A stretch of 37,953 bases of DNA from SAR92 bacterium MED-G29 (lineage in GTDB: Bacteria > Pseudomonadota > Gammaproteobacteria > Pseudomonadales > Porticoccaceae). The notes below the pieces were generated by a model. It searched no databases and had not been told where the DNA came from. It saw only the letters and a list, made by a program, of their open reading frames with translations. The translations under genes were made by a program, and so were the position numbers. Positions 1 through 8,526 of this stretch are shown here, piece after piece; positions within the stretch are counted from its first letter, which is position 1, and each line of letters starts with the position of its first letter. Location of the stretch: the NCBI GenBank assembly GCA_002457245.1, contig NTJY01000007.1, positions 1 through 37,953 of the forward strand, written 5' to 3'.

Positions 1-113
1 GAGCGTTTGTTGGGTCTTTTTTGTTTGTCATTCATCTGAAAGTCTAGTCTTTTCGTTGGCTAGTGAGCTCAATATTATCACTATTCGTACAAAGCGACAG
101 GCAATAGATTATT

Positions 114-141
114 TTGTCAATTACTCGATGTGTCGTAAGAT
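114..141 (+). promoter_or_regulatory. Possible sigma70 promoter of nfuA
   Basis: TTGTCA (114-119) and TAAGAT (136-141) are separated by 16 bp, about 28 bp upstream of the nfuA start. The match is fair and was found by eye only. I see nothing else recognisable in bases 1-113. Confidence 0.3.
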
Positions 142-175
142 ACAAGCCTCTTAAGTATAAATTTGGGATTTCCCT

Positions 176-757
176 ATGGTGAACGTAAACATTACTGAGT
201 CTGCTCAAGATTATCTTGCAGGGCTACTAGAGAAACAGAATTGTGAAGGGATTGGAATTCGAATGTTTGTATCGGATCCAGGGACTCCAAAGGCAGAAAC
301 TTGTATCGCATACAGTCGGCCTGGTGAGCATAATGAGGATGATATCATCGTTGAATATTCTAAATTCAATGGTTACTACGAGCAGCGTAGTATCCCATTT
401 CTAGACGATGCTGTTGTGGACTTTTCGGAGGATAAATTTGGCGGCCAGCTTACCATAAGGGCGCCAAACTCTAGACTACCTAACATAAATGATGATAGTC
501 CTATAGAGGACAAAGTTAACTATCTGCTATATAACGAAATTAATCCTGGTCTTGCTTCTCACGGTGGTGTTGTCTCTTTATCTGAAATGGATGAGGGATT
601 TGCTGTGCTTGAGTTTGGTGGAGGTTGCCAGGGATGCTCCGCGGTTGACCTTACTCTCAGAGAGGGTGTTGAGAAGACGCTAATGAGTAAGATTCCGGAG
701 CTGAATGGTGTTCGGGATGTCACTGACCACACAGATACAAGCAATGCCTACATGTAG
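176..757 (+). CDS. nfuA: Fe-S cluster carrier protein NfuA
   Basis: NfuA carries [4Fe-4S] clusters in the cytoplasm and delivers them to apo-proteins such as aconitase, especially under oxidative stress or iron limitation. The 193 residues match the family length. The N-terminal half is the degenerate A-type domain (about residues 1-95). The C-terminal half is the Nfu domain, with the cluster-binding CxxC at Cys151 and Cys154 inside FGGGCQGCSAVD. The INPxLASHGG stretch just before it is also typical. The start at 176 has only a weak ribosome binding site, and a GTG follows at once, so the start could be one codon later. The gene converges on acnB, whose product is a known type of NfuA client; the shared location is suggestive only. 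Identification is secure. Confidence 0.95.
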   Translation: MVNVNITESAQDYLAGLLEKQNCEGIGIRMFVSDPGTPKAETCIAYSRPGEHNEDDIIVEYSKFNGYYEQRSIPFLDDAVVDFSEDKFGGQLTIRAPNSRLPNINDDSPIEDKVNYLLYNEINPGLASHGGVVSLSEMDEGFAVLEFGGGCQGCSAVDLTLREGVEKTLMSKIPELNGVRDVTDHTDTSNAYM

Positions 758-783
758 AACATTTTTTATTTAACATTTCCCAC

Positions 784-815
784 AAAAAAAGCCCGCTAAC
801 GCGGGCCTTTTTTAT
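784..815. terminator. Bidirectional rho-independent terminator between nfuA and acnB
   Basis: The 6-bp stem GCCCGC/GCGGGC (791-796 and 801-806) has a TAAC loop. It is flanked by an A run on the left and a T run on the right, so it can end transcription from both converging genes. Confidence 0.9.
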
Positions 816-836
816 AGGGTTCTTCTAAACGTTAAA

Positions 837-3446
837 CTAGGCCACTTCAATTATTTGCTCTGCGGCAATAAGCTTTCCTTCTTCGGCAGATTTTTGGAAC
901 GACTCTATCTGATCAAAATTCATATATCGGTAGATCTCGGAAGACATAGAATTAATCTTCGTAGCGTACTCCATGTACTCCTCAACCGTCGGTAGTCGGC
1001 CTAAAATACCTCCCACCGATGCAAGCTCCGCGCTAGTCAAATAGACATTAGCTCCATCTCCCAATCTATTAGGAAAATTACGAGTCGATGTAGATAGCAC
1101 TGTAGCTCCAGCCAGAACACGAGCTTGGTTACCCATGCAAAGTGAGCAGCCCGGCATTTCCGTACGAGCTCCTACTTTTCCATAGATATTGTAATATCCT
1201 TCCTCCATTAATGTATGCGCATCCATACGAGTAGGAGGACAAATCCAGAATCGGGAGTCAACAGTGCCTGCCTCATCAAGAAGCTTTCCTGCCGCTCTGA
1301 AATGTCCGATATTTGTCATACAAGAGCCAATGAAAATTTCATCTACATTATCTCCAGAGACTTCTGACAAGAGCTTCGCATCGTCTGGATCGTTTGGACA
1401 ACAAACAATAGGTTCCATAACGTCAGCTAAATCAATTTCAATTACCGCGGCATACTCCGCATCTGCATCGGCTTCCATCAAGTAAGGATTTGCTATCCAA
1501 TCTTCCATCTTTCTGACACGTCGCTCTAGTGTGCGAACATCCCCGTAGCCCTCTGAAATCATCCAGCGCAGGAGCGTTATGTTGGATTGAAGATATTCGG
1601 TTACTGAGTCCTCACTCAACTTGATAGTACATCCCGCCGCCGAGCGCTCAGCCGAGGCATCTGAAAGCTCGAACGCTTGCTCTACCGTCAGCCCCTCTAT
1701 ACCTTCAATTTCAAGAATCCGGCCAGAGAAGAAGTTCTTTTTACCTTTCTTTTCTACTGTAAGGAGACCTTCTTTAATTGCGTAGTAGGGAATTGCATGC
1801 ACAAGATCGCGAAGTGTTATACCGGGTTGCATGTCCCCTTTAAATCTAACAAGAACCGATTCGGGCATATCTAGAGGCATCACCCCTGTTGCGGCCGCAA
1901 AAGCGACAAGCCCTGATCCTCCAGGAAACGATATTCCCATCGGGAAGCGAGTATGCGAATCACCACCAGTACCAACTGTATCAGGGAGCAGCATTCTGTT
2001 TAACCAGCTATGAATGATGCCATCACCTGGACGCAAAGAGACGCCTCCACGATTCATAATAAAGTCAGGCAGACTATGCTGAGTATCAATATCTACGGGC
2101 TTTGGGTAGGCTGCGGTGTGGCAAAATGATTGCATTACTAGATCAGTGGAGAAACCCAGGCACGCAAGATCCTTTAATTCATCTCGAGTCATTGGGCCAG
2201 TTGTGTCTTGAGACCCTACCGTCGTCATCTTAGGTTCACAATATGTGCCAGGTCTGATCCCATCGGTACCGCAGGCTTTGCCCACCATCTTTTGAGCTAA
2301 AGTGAAGCCTGCATCACTATGTATTGGAGCGGTGGGGTGACGAAATACATCTGATGGAGGGAGACCCAGGTGTTCTCTTGCCCTCTGAGTTAAACCTCGT
2401 CCAATGATTAGGTTAATTCTTCCATCAGCCTGAACTTCATCGAGAATCACGTCAGATTTATGTTTAAACTCGGAAACTACTTCACCAGATTCATTGAGGA
2501 TTTTCCCTTCGTAGGGATAAATTTCAATAATATCTCCATTATCTATCTTGTCTACGGGAGCCTCGAATACCAGAGCACCTGCGTCTTCCATAGTATTAAA
2601 GAAAATTGGCGCCACCTTGCTGCCAAAGCAAATACCACCTGATCGTTTGTTGGGTACTCCGGGCATATCTTCACCGAAAAACCAAAGTACACTATTTGTA
2701 GCTGACTTTCGTGATGAGCCAGTCCCAACGACATCGCCAATAAATGCAACCGGCAGGCCCTGTGACTTTAGCTCATTAATCTGAGACATGGGCCCTGTGA
2801 CACCATGTTCTTCAGGATGTATGCCATCTCTAGTCATTTTAAACATAGCTCTTGCATGAAGAGGTATGTCTGGTCGAGACCACGCGTCTTGTGCGGGGGA
2901 AAGATCGTCAGTATTAATCTCACCGGTAGCTTTAAAGACAATGACTTTTATACTTTGAGGAACAGCATCATTAGAGGTAAACCACTCAGCATCCGCCCAT
3001 GATTTCATGACATCTAATGCGAATTTGTTGCCGCTGTTACATTTTTCAGCGACATCATGAAAGGCATCAAACACAAGAAGAGTAGACTTTAATTCTTCAG
3101 CGGCGAGTTCTCTTAATTCATCATCATCGAGCAATCCAACAAGAGTCGCCACGTTATAGCCACCATGCATGTTTCCTAATAGTTTTACAGCTAACCTTCG
3201 ATCAATTAAAGGAGAGGATGCATCTCCCTTAATAAGTGCGGAGAGGAAGCTTGCTTTTACGTATGCAGCTTCATCTACACCAGGTGGAACTCGATTAGAA
3301 ATGAGATCAAGAAGGAAGCTCTCTTCACCCTTTGGTGGAGCCTTGAGTAACTCGACCAGACCGGCGGTCCACTCTGGGTCAAGAGGTTTGGGTGGGATGC
3401 CCTGCAGTTGGCGCTCAGTCACATGTGCACGATAAGCTTCTAGCAC
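837..3446 (-). CDS. acnB: Bifunctional aconitate hydratase 2 / 2-methylisocitrate dehydratase AcnB
   Basis: AcnB interconverts citrate and isocitrate via cis-aconitate in the TCA cycle and can also dehydrate 2-methylisocitrate. At 869 residues it has the usual AcnB length. The AcnB-type N-terminal HEAT-like helical domain comes first (MLEAYRAHV...), then the swivel domain, then the catalytic domains. The [4Fe-4S] ligands are visible as a cysteine in CCPNDPDD near residue 708 and the pair at about 767 and 770 in GCSLCMGNQA. Translation starts at a GTG (3444-3446) with AGGAG nine bases upstream. Apo-AcnB of E. coli binds its own mRNA; whether that happens here cannot be seen. The gene is separated from the main TCA block by the tRNA-modification genes and the amidohydrolase. 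Confidence 0.97.
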   Translation of the reverse strand: MLEAYRAHVTERQLQGIPPKPLDPEWTAGLVELLKAPPKGEESFLLDLISNRVPPGVDEAAYVKASFLSALIKGDASSPLIDRRLAVKLLGNMHGGYNVATLVGLLDDDELRELAAEELKSTLLVFDAFHDVAEKCNSGNKFALDVMKSWADAEWFTSNDAVPQSIKVIVFKATGEINTDDLSPAQDAWSRPDIPLHARAMFKMTRDGIHPEEHGVTGPMSQINELKSQGLPVAFIGDVVGTGSSRKSATNSVLWFFGEDMPGVPNKRSGGICFGSKVAPIFFNTMEDAGALVFEAPVDKIDNGDIIEIYPYEGKILNESGEVVSEFKHKSDVILDEVQADGRINLIIGRGLTQRAREHLGLPPSDVFRHPTAPIHSDAGFTLAQKMVGKACGTDGIRPGTYCEPKMTTVGSQDTTGPMTRDELKDLACLGFSTDLVMQSFCHTAAYPKPVDIDTQHSLPDFIMNRGGVSLRPGDGIIHSWLNRMLLPDTVGTGGDSHTRFPMGISFPGGSGLVAFAAATGVMPLDMPESVLVRFKGDMQPGITLRDLVHAIPYYAIKEGLLTVEKKGKKNFFSGRILEIEGIEGLTVEQAFELSDASAERSAAGCTIKLSEDSVTEYLQSNITLLRWMISEGYGDVRTLERRVRKMEDWIANPYLMEADADAEYAAVIEIDLADVMEPIVCCPNDPDDAKLLSEVSGDNVDEIFIGSCMTNIGHFRAAGKLLDEAGTVDSRFWICPPTRMDAHTLMEEGYYNIYGKVGARTEMPGCSLCMGNQARVLAGATVLSTSTRNFPNRLGDGANVYLTSAELASVGGILGRLPTVEEYMEYATKINSMSSEIYRYMNFDQIESFQKSAEEGKLIAAEQIIEVA

Positions 3447-3492
3447 TGTTTACTTCTCCTTTACTAATAGATAACGTTATTTTTAATTACAT

Positions 3493-3522
3493 TTGACCTT
3501 AAAATTTGTAAGGAATTATACG
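3493..3522 (+). promoter_or_regulatory. Possible promoter of the trmK-miaE pair
   Basis: TTGACC (3493-3498) and TATACG (3517-3522) are 18 bp apart on the plus strand. It would give a leader of roughly 155 nt before the trmK-like gene. Its -10 overlaps the acnB -10 candidate. Confidence 0.3.
3515..3520 (-). promoter_or_regulatory. Possible -10 element of acnB
   Basis: On the minus strand the hexamer reads TATAAT, a perfect -10, about 70 bp upstream of the acnB GTG. No good -35 is visible at 17-18 bp spacing. The hexamer overlaps the -10 candidate of the opposite strand. Confidence 0.35.
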
Positions 3523-3722
3523 TTAGCATGTAGTTTTTTTACAGGTTAAACGCTGATATCGACTATCATTCCTAATTGATACAGCTACCATAGTCAAAAA
3601 TCCTCGATCTTGCTTCAGTTTTGAAATTTTTTTAGTAATGTTGAGCAATGTATTAACTATTAATATCGGGTGGGGATAGTCATATTTTAAGGTCTGGGAG
3701 TAGACTCCAACAGCTGAGCGCG

Positions 3723-4361
3723 ATGTTGTTTAAGCCCTATGAGCTTGTTTGGGACTGCTGCTGCGACCATGGGTTACTGGGGATGTCCTTATTGGATACG
3801 GCCCATGCTCGTAAGCTCGTTTTTGTTGACGTATTAGCGAACCAGATGCGCAAGCTGGAGAGCTCTTTGAGAGAAGACTTCCCTTTGGCTAAATATAATT
3901 GGCACGTCAGATGTGGTGATATAAGAAATATTGTTGTTCCTAAAATTAATTCTCAGTTGTTCATCATTGCTGGTGTTGGCGGAGATCAGACAGTTGATTT
4001 TATCAATAGTCTAAGTATCTCAGCCGCTGACACAATGTTTGATATTCTAATTTGCTCGGTTCATGGGAGTTATTTTGTTCGGGAATCCCTAATAGATAAT
4101 GGCTTTAGTTTAATAGATGAAAAAATTATTCTTGATAAGAATAAGATATATGAGGGTATTTATGCCTCCAGAAACTCTGGGAAGACGATTGCGAATACTG
4201 GCTATTCAATGTGGAACTGGAAAGATCAGGATCATCAACGCTACTGGTCCAGATTGGTTGGCCATTATGCGCAAAGGGCGCGAAATGAACCTGAAAAATT
4301 TCGGGCAATAGTGGAAAAATATGAGGCTCTAAAGTGTGAATTATTGGGTCAACTCAAATGA
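3723..4361 (+). CDS. TrmK-type tRNA (adenine22-N1)-methyltransferase
   Basis: This is a SAM-dependent methyltransferase of the TrmK family, which makes m1A at position 22 of certain tRNAs in the cytoplasm. The SAM-binding motif I reads VWDCCCDHGLLG (residues 9-20), followed by the acidic FVDV and the IIAGVGGD motif near residue 80. That combination matches the Vibrio/Pseudomonas branch. From the first ATG at 3723 the protein has 212 residues but lacks the N-terminal helix usual for the family. An in-frame stretch reading GSRLQQLSA that looks like that helix lies just upstream, with no ATG, GTG or TTG before the preceding stop at 3654-3656. An ATT at 3684 with GGTGGGG eight bases before it would supply the helix. 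The coordinates given are the conservative ATG start. The miaE-like gene follows after 27 bp. The methyltransferase family is clear; the exact tRNA site is by family only. Confidence 0.8.
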   Translation: MLFKPYELVWDCCCDHGLLGMSLLDTAHARKLVFVDVLANQMRKLESSLREDFPLAKYNWHVRCGDIRNIVVPKINSQLFIIAGVGGDQTVDFINSLSISAADTMFDILICSVHGSYFVRESLIDNGFSLIDEKIILDKNKIYEGIYASRNSGKTIANTGYSMWNWKDQDHQRYWSRLVGHYAQRARNEPEKFRAIVEKYEALKCELLGQLK

Positions 4362-4388
4362 TAAAAATTTCTAACGTGTGTATATTGG

Positions 4389-4985
4389 ATGGACTTAGTT
4401 AAAGAATTCTTACCTTGTATCACGCCAGATAGATGGCTTGAGAATGCTCTGGACAACCCGGTTCTACTTTTACTGGACCATGCCAACTGCGAAAAAAAAG
4501 CCGCAAGTAGTGGGCTGCATTTGATGTACAGATGTATCGATAACATCGATATTATGGAATCTATGTCTCAGCTTGTTGAGACCGAAATGCGAAATTTTCA
4601 GTCGCTTATGAGGATCATCAGGGCTCGTAAACTTGACTGTATTCCGCTGTCAGCCTCACGCTATGCTGTTGGGTTGAGAGATCATATAAACAGTGCTGAG
4701 AAAACTAAGCTCATTGACTTGTTGGTTGTCAGTGCATTTATGCATGGCCGAGCTTTTGAGAGATTTTCTAGATTAATCCCGTATATCGATGTAGAACTTG
4801 AGAGCTTTTATGTTCCCTTTGTTAGGACACAGGAGCATCACTTCTCTAAGTATTTAACCTTAGCAAAATCAATGTCAGACGAGGGAAAACTTATAGCAAG
4901 GATCGATCATTTTGCATCTATTGAGAAGAATCTTATAGAGCGTCCCGATAGTGAGTTCCGGGTTTATTCTGGTCCAATTATCTAG
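4389..4985 (+). CDS. MiaE-like protein (tRNA 2-methylthio-N6-isopentenyladenosine hydroxylase family) with altered di-iron site
   Basis: MiaE is a ferritin-like di-iron monooxygenase that hydroxylates ms2i6A37 in tRNA. The 198 residues match the family end to end: DHANCEKKAA in helix 1, LSASRYAVGL, and a C-terminal FRVYSGP. The family's metal ligands are one Glu, an ExxH, a second Glu and a second ExxH. Here Glu35, Glu66 and His151 remain. The other three positions read Asn69 (usually His, in ELRHF), His119 (usually Glu, in IEARS) and Gln148 (usually Glu, in SExRHF). The reading frame is intact with no stop or shift. Function may therefore be changed or lost, so I leave out the gene symbol. 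The comparison rests on remembered Salmonella and Pseudomonas sequences. It probably shares a transcript with the trmK-like gene, a second tRNA-modification gene. Confidence 0.8.
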   Translation: MDLVKEFLPCITPDRWLENALDNPVLLLLDHANCEKKAASSGLHLMYRCIDNIDIMESMSQLVETEMRNFQSLMRIIRARKLDCIPLSASRYAVGLRDHINSAEKTKLIDLLVVSAFMHGRAFERFSRLIPYIDVELESFYVPFVRTQEHHFSKYLTLAKSMSDEGKLIARIDHFASIEKNLIERPDSEFRVYSGPII

Positions 4986-5045
4986 GTTTTTCATATCTAT
5001 CTAAAAGTAGCTTAGTACGCTTAAAAACGCCTCCCAAATCATGTT

Positions 5046-5073
5046 TTGATAAGCTAAGATAAAAGAATAAAGC
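5046..5073 (+). promoter_or_regulatory. Possible promoter of the amidohydrolase gene
   Basis: TTGATA (5046-5051) and TAAAGC (5068-5073) are 16 bp apart, about 30 bp before the start codon. The -10 is poor. Confidence 0.2.
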
Positions 5074-5102
5074 TGTTAGAACTACTCACAAGGTCCGGAA
5101 AA

Positions 5103-8100
5103 ATGATAATCAAGCGTCTTAATTTAGTGAGTTTTGTATCAAAATCTCTCTTGTCCTGTTTACTGATTACCTGTGCGTTCGCGGACTCAGAAGATGATAC
5201 CTCTTCTGAGAAGAACTGGGATGTTAAGAATCCGCAAGGAGTCATGAAAACTATTTCTATTGATACTGAGGAAACAACTTGGTCTAACTTGAGCATTAGC
5301 CCAGATGGAAAATCAATAGTTTTCGACATGTTGGGCGATATTTATAGTGTTTCGATTGATGGTGGAAATGCAGTTCCGCTAGCCCAGGGCTTCGATTGGA
5401 ATATGCAACCAGCCTTTAGTCCAGATGGAGAGACTATAGCCTTTGTCAGTGATAGGGATGGAGCATCTAATTTATGGGTAATGGATGCTAACGGGGAGAA
5501 CGTGCGCCAACTGAGCCATGAAAAGACAGCATTAATCCATACGCCGAGCTGGAGCCCCGATGGTAATTACATCGCGGTAACTAAAGGCTTTATGTCATCC
5601 CGCTCTATCCCGGCTGGTGAGATTTGGATGTTCCATCGAGCAGGTGGAGACGGGGTCCAGGTAACGAGTCGAGCCTATGGCCCTCACACTCAAAAAAATA
5701 TGACGGATCCCTCATTCTCGCCAGATGGCGCTTACCTTTACTTCACCGGAGATGTTACAGCTGGGCGTGTATGGGAATATGGGAAAAACTCCACAACCGA
5801 GTTGTTCAATATTATGCGTCATGATTTGGAGACCGGCGAGACACGGAGTTACATCGGTGGTGCAGGTGGTGCGATCGTTCCTACACCGTCACCTGATGGA
5901 AGATCTATGGCATATTTAAAACGTCAAGATGATAAGACGGTGCTTTATCTCAAGGACCTGAAAACTGGCATCGATCGGCGCCTGTTTGTGAACATGGAGC
6001 GAGATCATCAGGAGACTTTCGGCTCTGAGGGCAACTTTGCTTATTTTGACTGGATGCCTAATGGTAAACAGATCATTTTTTGGACGAATGGGAAATTTAA
6101 CAAAATTGATGTGGACAGTTTGGATATTGAAATTATTCCAATCCGAGTTGTAGCTGAGAAACAGATTCAACAGCCACCACGATTTAGTGTCGATGTTGCG
6201 CCGGATGAGTTTGATATCAAAATGATTCGATGGGCAAGTACCTCTCCAACCGGCAAATATATCGTGTATCAGGCACTTGGTAAGCTCTATCGGAAGGATA
6301 TGGCAACAGGAAAGGTGCGTCGTTTGACAAAGCAAAATAGCCACGACGAATTTTATCCAAGCTTCTCACGCGACGGAAAGTCAATTGTTTATACCTCTTG
6401 GAGTGACGACGAACTGGGATCCGTTAAAGTTATTAGTATAACCGGTGGGATTGGGAAAACAGTATCAACCGAGCCTGGAGTTTATGTTGAGCCAAAGTTC
6501 TCTCCAAGTGGCAATCGTGTGGTCTTCCGAAGGTTGGCCGGTGGATATCTGCTATCGCCAGAATGGTCGATGGAGCCAGGAGTTTATATTGCTGATCTCA
6601 CAAAGAAGACCATGGGAAAAATCATGGGGAGTGGTTTTAACGCGCATTTTTCAGCAAGTGAAGACAGAATTTACTTCACAAGCTATGTTCCTGCGAGTAA
6701 ATACACCGAGCTTGAGTTATGCAGTGTTGACTTGTCGGGCGAGGATAAGCGTGAACTTCTTAAAGGGAAGAAAGTAACAGAGTACCAGTTATCGCCCGAT
6801 GGAAAATGGGTTGCCTACACACATCAAAATAACGCTTTTGTTGCTCCATTTCTGGCAACAGGAAGTCAACAGAAGGTTGGCATTGAGACTGGTGGGCTCC
6901 CAGTAGCTCAGGCCTCTAAAACGGCTGGTGAGTATCTGCATTGGTCCGCAGATAGTGGCAGTGTAGGTTGGTCTCATGCGGCTACTGTTTTCCAGAGATC
7001 TCTCAACCAAGCATTTAGTTTTCTTGATGGCGCACCAGATGATCTGCCTGAGCCTGTATCAGGCGGTATCGATTTAAGTTTTAGTCAGAGAGCGGACAAG
7101 CCTGAGTCAATTATAGCCCTGGTGGGTGGGCAGATCGTCACTATGCGAGATGCAAACAACAACAGAGAGATTATTGATCAAGGCACTGTGCTGGTCGAAT
7201 CTAATCGGATTGTTGCTGTGGGTCCTGTCGAAGAAGTAAAAGTTCCAGCGAATGCCAGGAAAATTGATGTCACAGGAAAAGTACTAGTGCCGGGATTTAT
7301 TGACGCCCATGCGCACGGTTCTCAAGCTCGATCAGAGATTATCCCTCAACAAAATTGGAAAAACATATCTAGTCTCGCTTTTGGTGTCACTACCATTCAT
7401 GATCCTTCCAATGATAGTTCTGAAATTTTTTCTGCCTCCGAACTGCAGAGAGCTGGCCATATTTTGGGCCCCCGAATTTTTTCAACGGGTACAATTTTGT
7501 ATGGTGCTAACTCTCCAAGGGCTTTTGCTGGAATTAATAGCTATGAGGACGCTCTTTTTCATCTTAAACGTTTGAAAGATATGGGTGCAGTATCTGTTAA
7601 GAGTTACAACCAGCCAAGACGCGAGCAGCGACAACAGGTACTTAAGGCCGCGAGAGAACTTGGACTGATGGTTGTGCCAGAGGGTGGAGGTAAGCTTTAC
7701 CAAAATATGACTATGATGGCTGATGGACATACGACTCTCGAACACGCCTTGAATATCGCCACTGGCTATAGTGATCTTACACAGTTTTGGAGTCAGACAG
7801 ACATGGCATACAATCCAACGCTGGTGGTGGCTTATGGTGGCTTGGAGGGAGAAAAGTATTGGTATGATCGGACTAATGTCTGGGAAAATGAGAGGCTCAT
7901 GCGCTATGTGCCGCGCTATATTGTTGAACCTAGATCTATCAGACGGCCTACCGCACCGGATGATCATTACAATCACATAAAGGTTGCTACATACGCGAAG
8001 AAGCTGAGAGATGCTGGAGTTCGTGTGCTCTTAGGTGCCCATGGTCAGCGTGAGGGGCTAGCCGCGCATTGGGAAATGTGGATGCTCAATCAAGGGGGTT

Positions 8101-8429
8101 TTACTCCATGGGAATCACTTAGGGCATCGAGCTATGATGCGAGTATCTCCTTGGGGATGGATAAAGATATAGGATCAATTGAGGTGGGTAAATTGGCCGA
8201 TATCGTGGTTATCAATGGAGAAGTTCTTGAGGATATTCGCAAGAGTGAGATGATATCGCACACCATGATCAATGGCAGACTTTACAATGTTAAGGATATG
8301 TCTGAAGTTGCGAGTGGAAAATCAAAGCTTAAACCGCTGTTCTTTAATAGGCTTGATGTGAACGCAATGCCAAGCTCAACTTCTGAGGCTCTGAAGAGAA
8401 AGGGTGAGCGGCATCTCTGGGTTCATTGA
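5103..8429 (+). CDS. Exported amidohydrolase with N-terminal TolB-like beta-propeller
   Basis: This 1108-residue protein has a Sec signal peptide (cleavage probably after CAFA, residues 24-27). Roughly 600 residues of TolB/PD40-type propeller repeats follow, with recurring SPDG or SxDG turns such as ISPDGKSIVF, FSPDGETIAF and LSPDGKWVAY. A metal-dependent amidohydrolase domain occupies about residues 665-1075. The metal motif is HAH (His736, His738) in PGFIDAHAHG; further conserved histidines are near 876 and 881, and a GAHGQ motif near 980. The end IGSIEVGKLADIVV is the classic amidohydrolase C-terminus. The substrate is unknown; related proteins are annotated as imidazolonepropionase-like or peptidase-like hydrolases, and cleavage of a peptide-like or cyclic amide outside the cytoplasm is only a guess. 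The gene stands alone between miaE and gltA with an AAGG-type ribosome binding site. Confidence 0.85.
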   Translation: MIIKRLNLVSFVSKSLLSCLLITCAFADSEDDTSSEKNWDVKNPQGVMKTISIDTEETTWSNLSISPDGKSIVFDMLGDIYSVSIDGGNAVPLAQGFDWNMQPAFSPDGETIAFVSDRDGASNLWVMDANGENVRQLSHEKTALIHTPSWSPDGNYIAVTKGFMSSRSIPAGEIWMFHRAGGDGVQVTSRAYGPHTQKNMTDPSFSPDGAYLYFTGDVTAGRVWEYGKNSTTELFNIMRHDLETGETRSYIGGAGGAIVPTPSPDGRSMAYLKRQDDKTVLYLKDLKTGIDRRLFVNMERDHQETFGSEGNFAYFDWMPNGKQIIFWTNGKFNKIDVDSLDIEIIPIRVVAEKQIQQPPRFSVDVAPDEFDIKMIRWASTSPTGKYIVYQALGKLYRKDMATGKVRRLTKQNSHDEFYPSFSRDGKSIVYTSWSDDELGSVKVISITGGIGKTVSTEPGVYVEPKFSPSGNRVVFRRLAGGYLLSPEWSMEPGVYIADLTKKTMGKIMGSGFNAHFSASEDRIYFTSYVPASKYTELELCSVDLSGEDKRELLKGKKVTEYQLSPDGKWVAYTHQNNAFVAPFLATGSQQKVGIETGGLPVAQASKTAGEYLHWSADSGSVGWSHAATVFQRSLNQAFSFLDGAPDDLPEPVSGGIDLSFSQRADKPESIIALVGGQIVTMRDANNNREIIDQGTVLVESNRIVAVGPVEEVKVPANARKIDVTGKVLVPGFIDAHAHGSQARSEIIPQQNWKNISSLAFGVTTIHDPSNDSSEIFSASELQRAGHILGPRIFSTGTILYGANSPRAFAGINSYEDALFHLKRLKDMGAVSVKSYNQPRREQRQQVLKAARELGLMVVPEGGGKLYQNMTMMADGHTTLEHALNIATGYSDLTQFWSQTDMAYNPTLVVAYGGLEGEKYWYDRTNVWENERLMRYVPRYIVEPRSIRRPTAPDDHYNHIKVATYAKKLRDAGVRVLLGAHGQREGLAAHWEMWMLNQGGFTPWESLRASSYDASISLGMDKDIGSIEVGKLADIVVINGEVLEDIRKSEMISHTMINGRLYNVKDMSEVASGKSKLKPLFFNRLDVNAMPSSTSEALKRKGERHLWVH

Positions 8430-8526
8430 GGTAGTAGCAGCAGATTCTCCAATCGGGACCTTCGGTCTAATTTCACAGCTTGTTAATTTAACCTTTAAAG
8501 AAATAAGCAGATACTTTTTCCCGAAT

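Noticed and set aside
3471..3480. 10-bp palindrome ATAACGTTAT near the acnB start
   Set aside because: It is short, AT-rich and matches no operator that I know; chance is likely.
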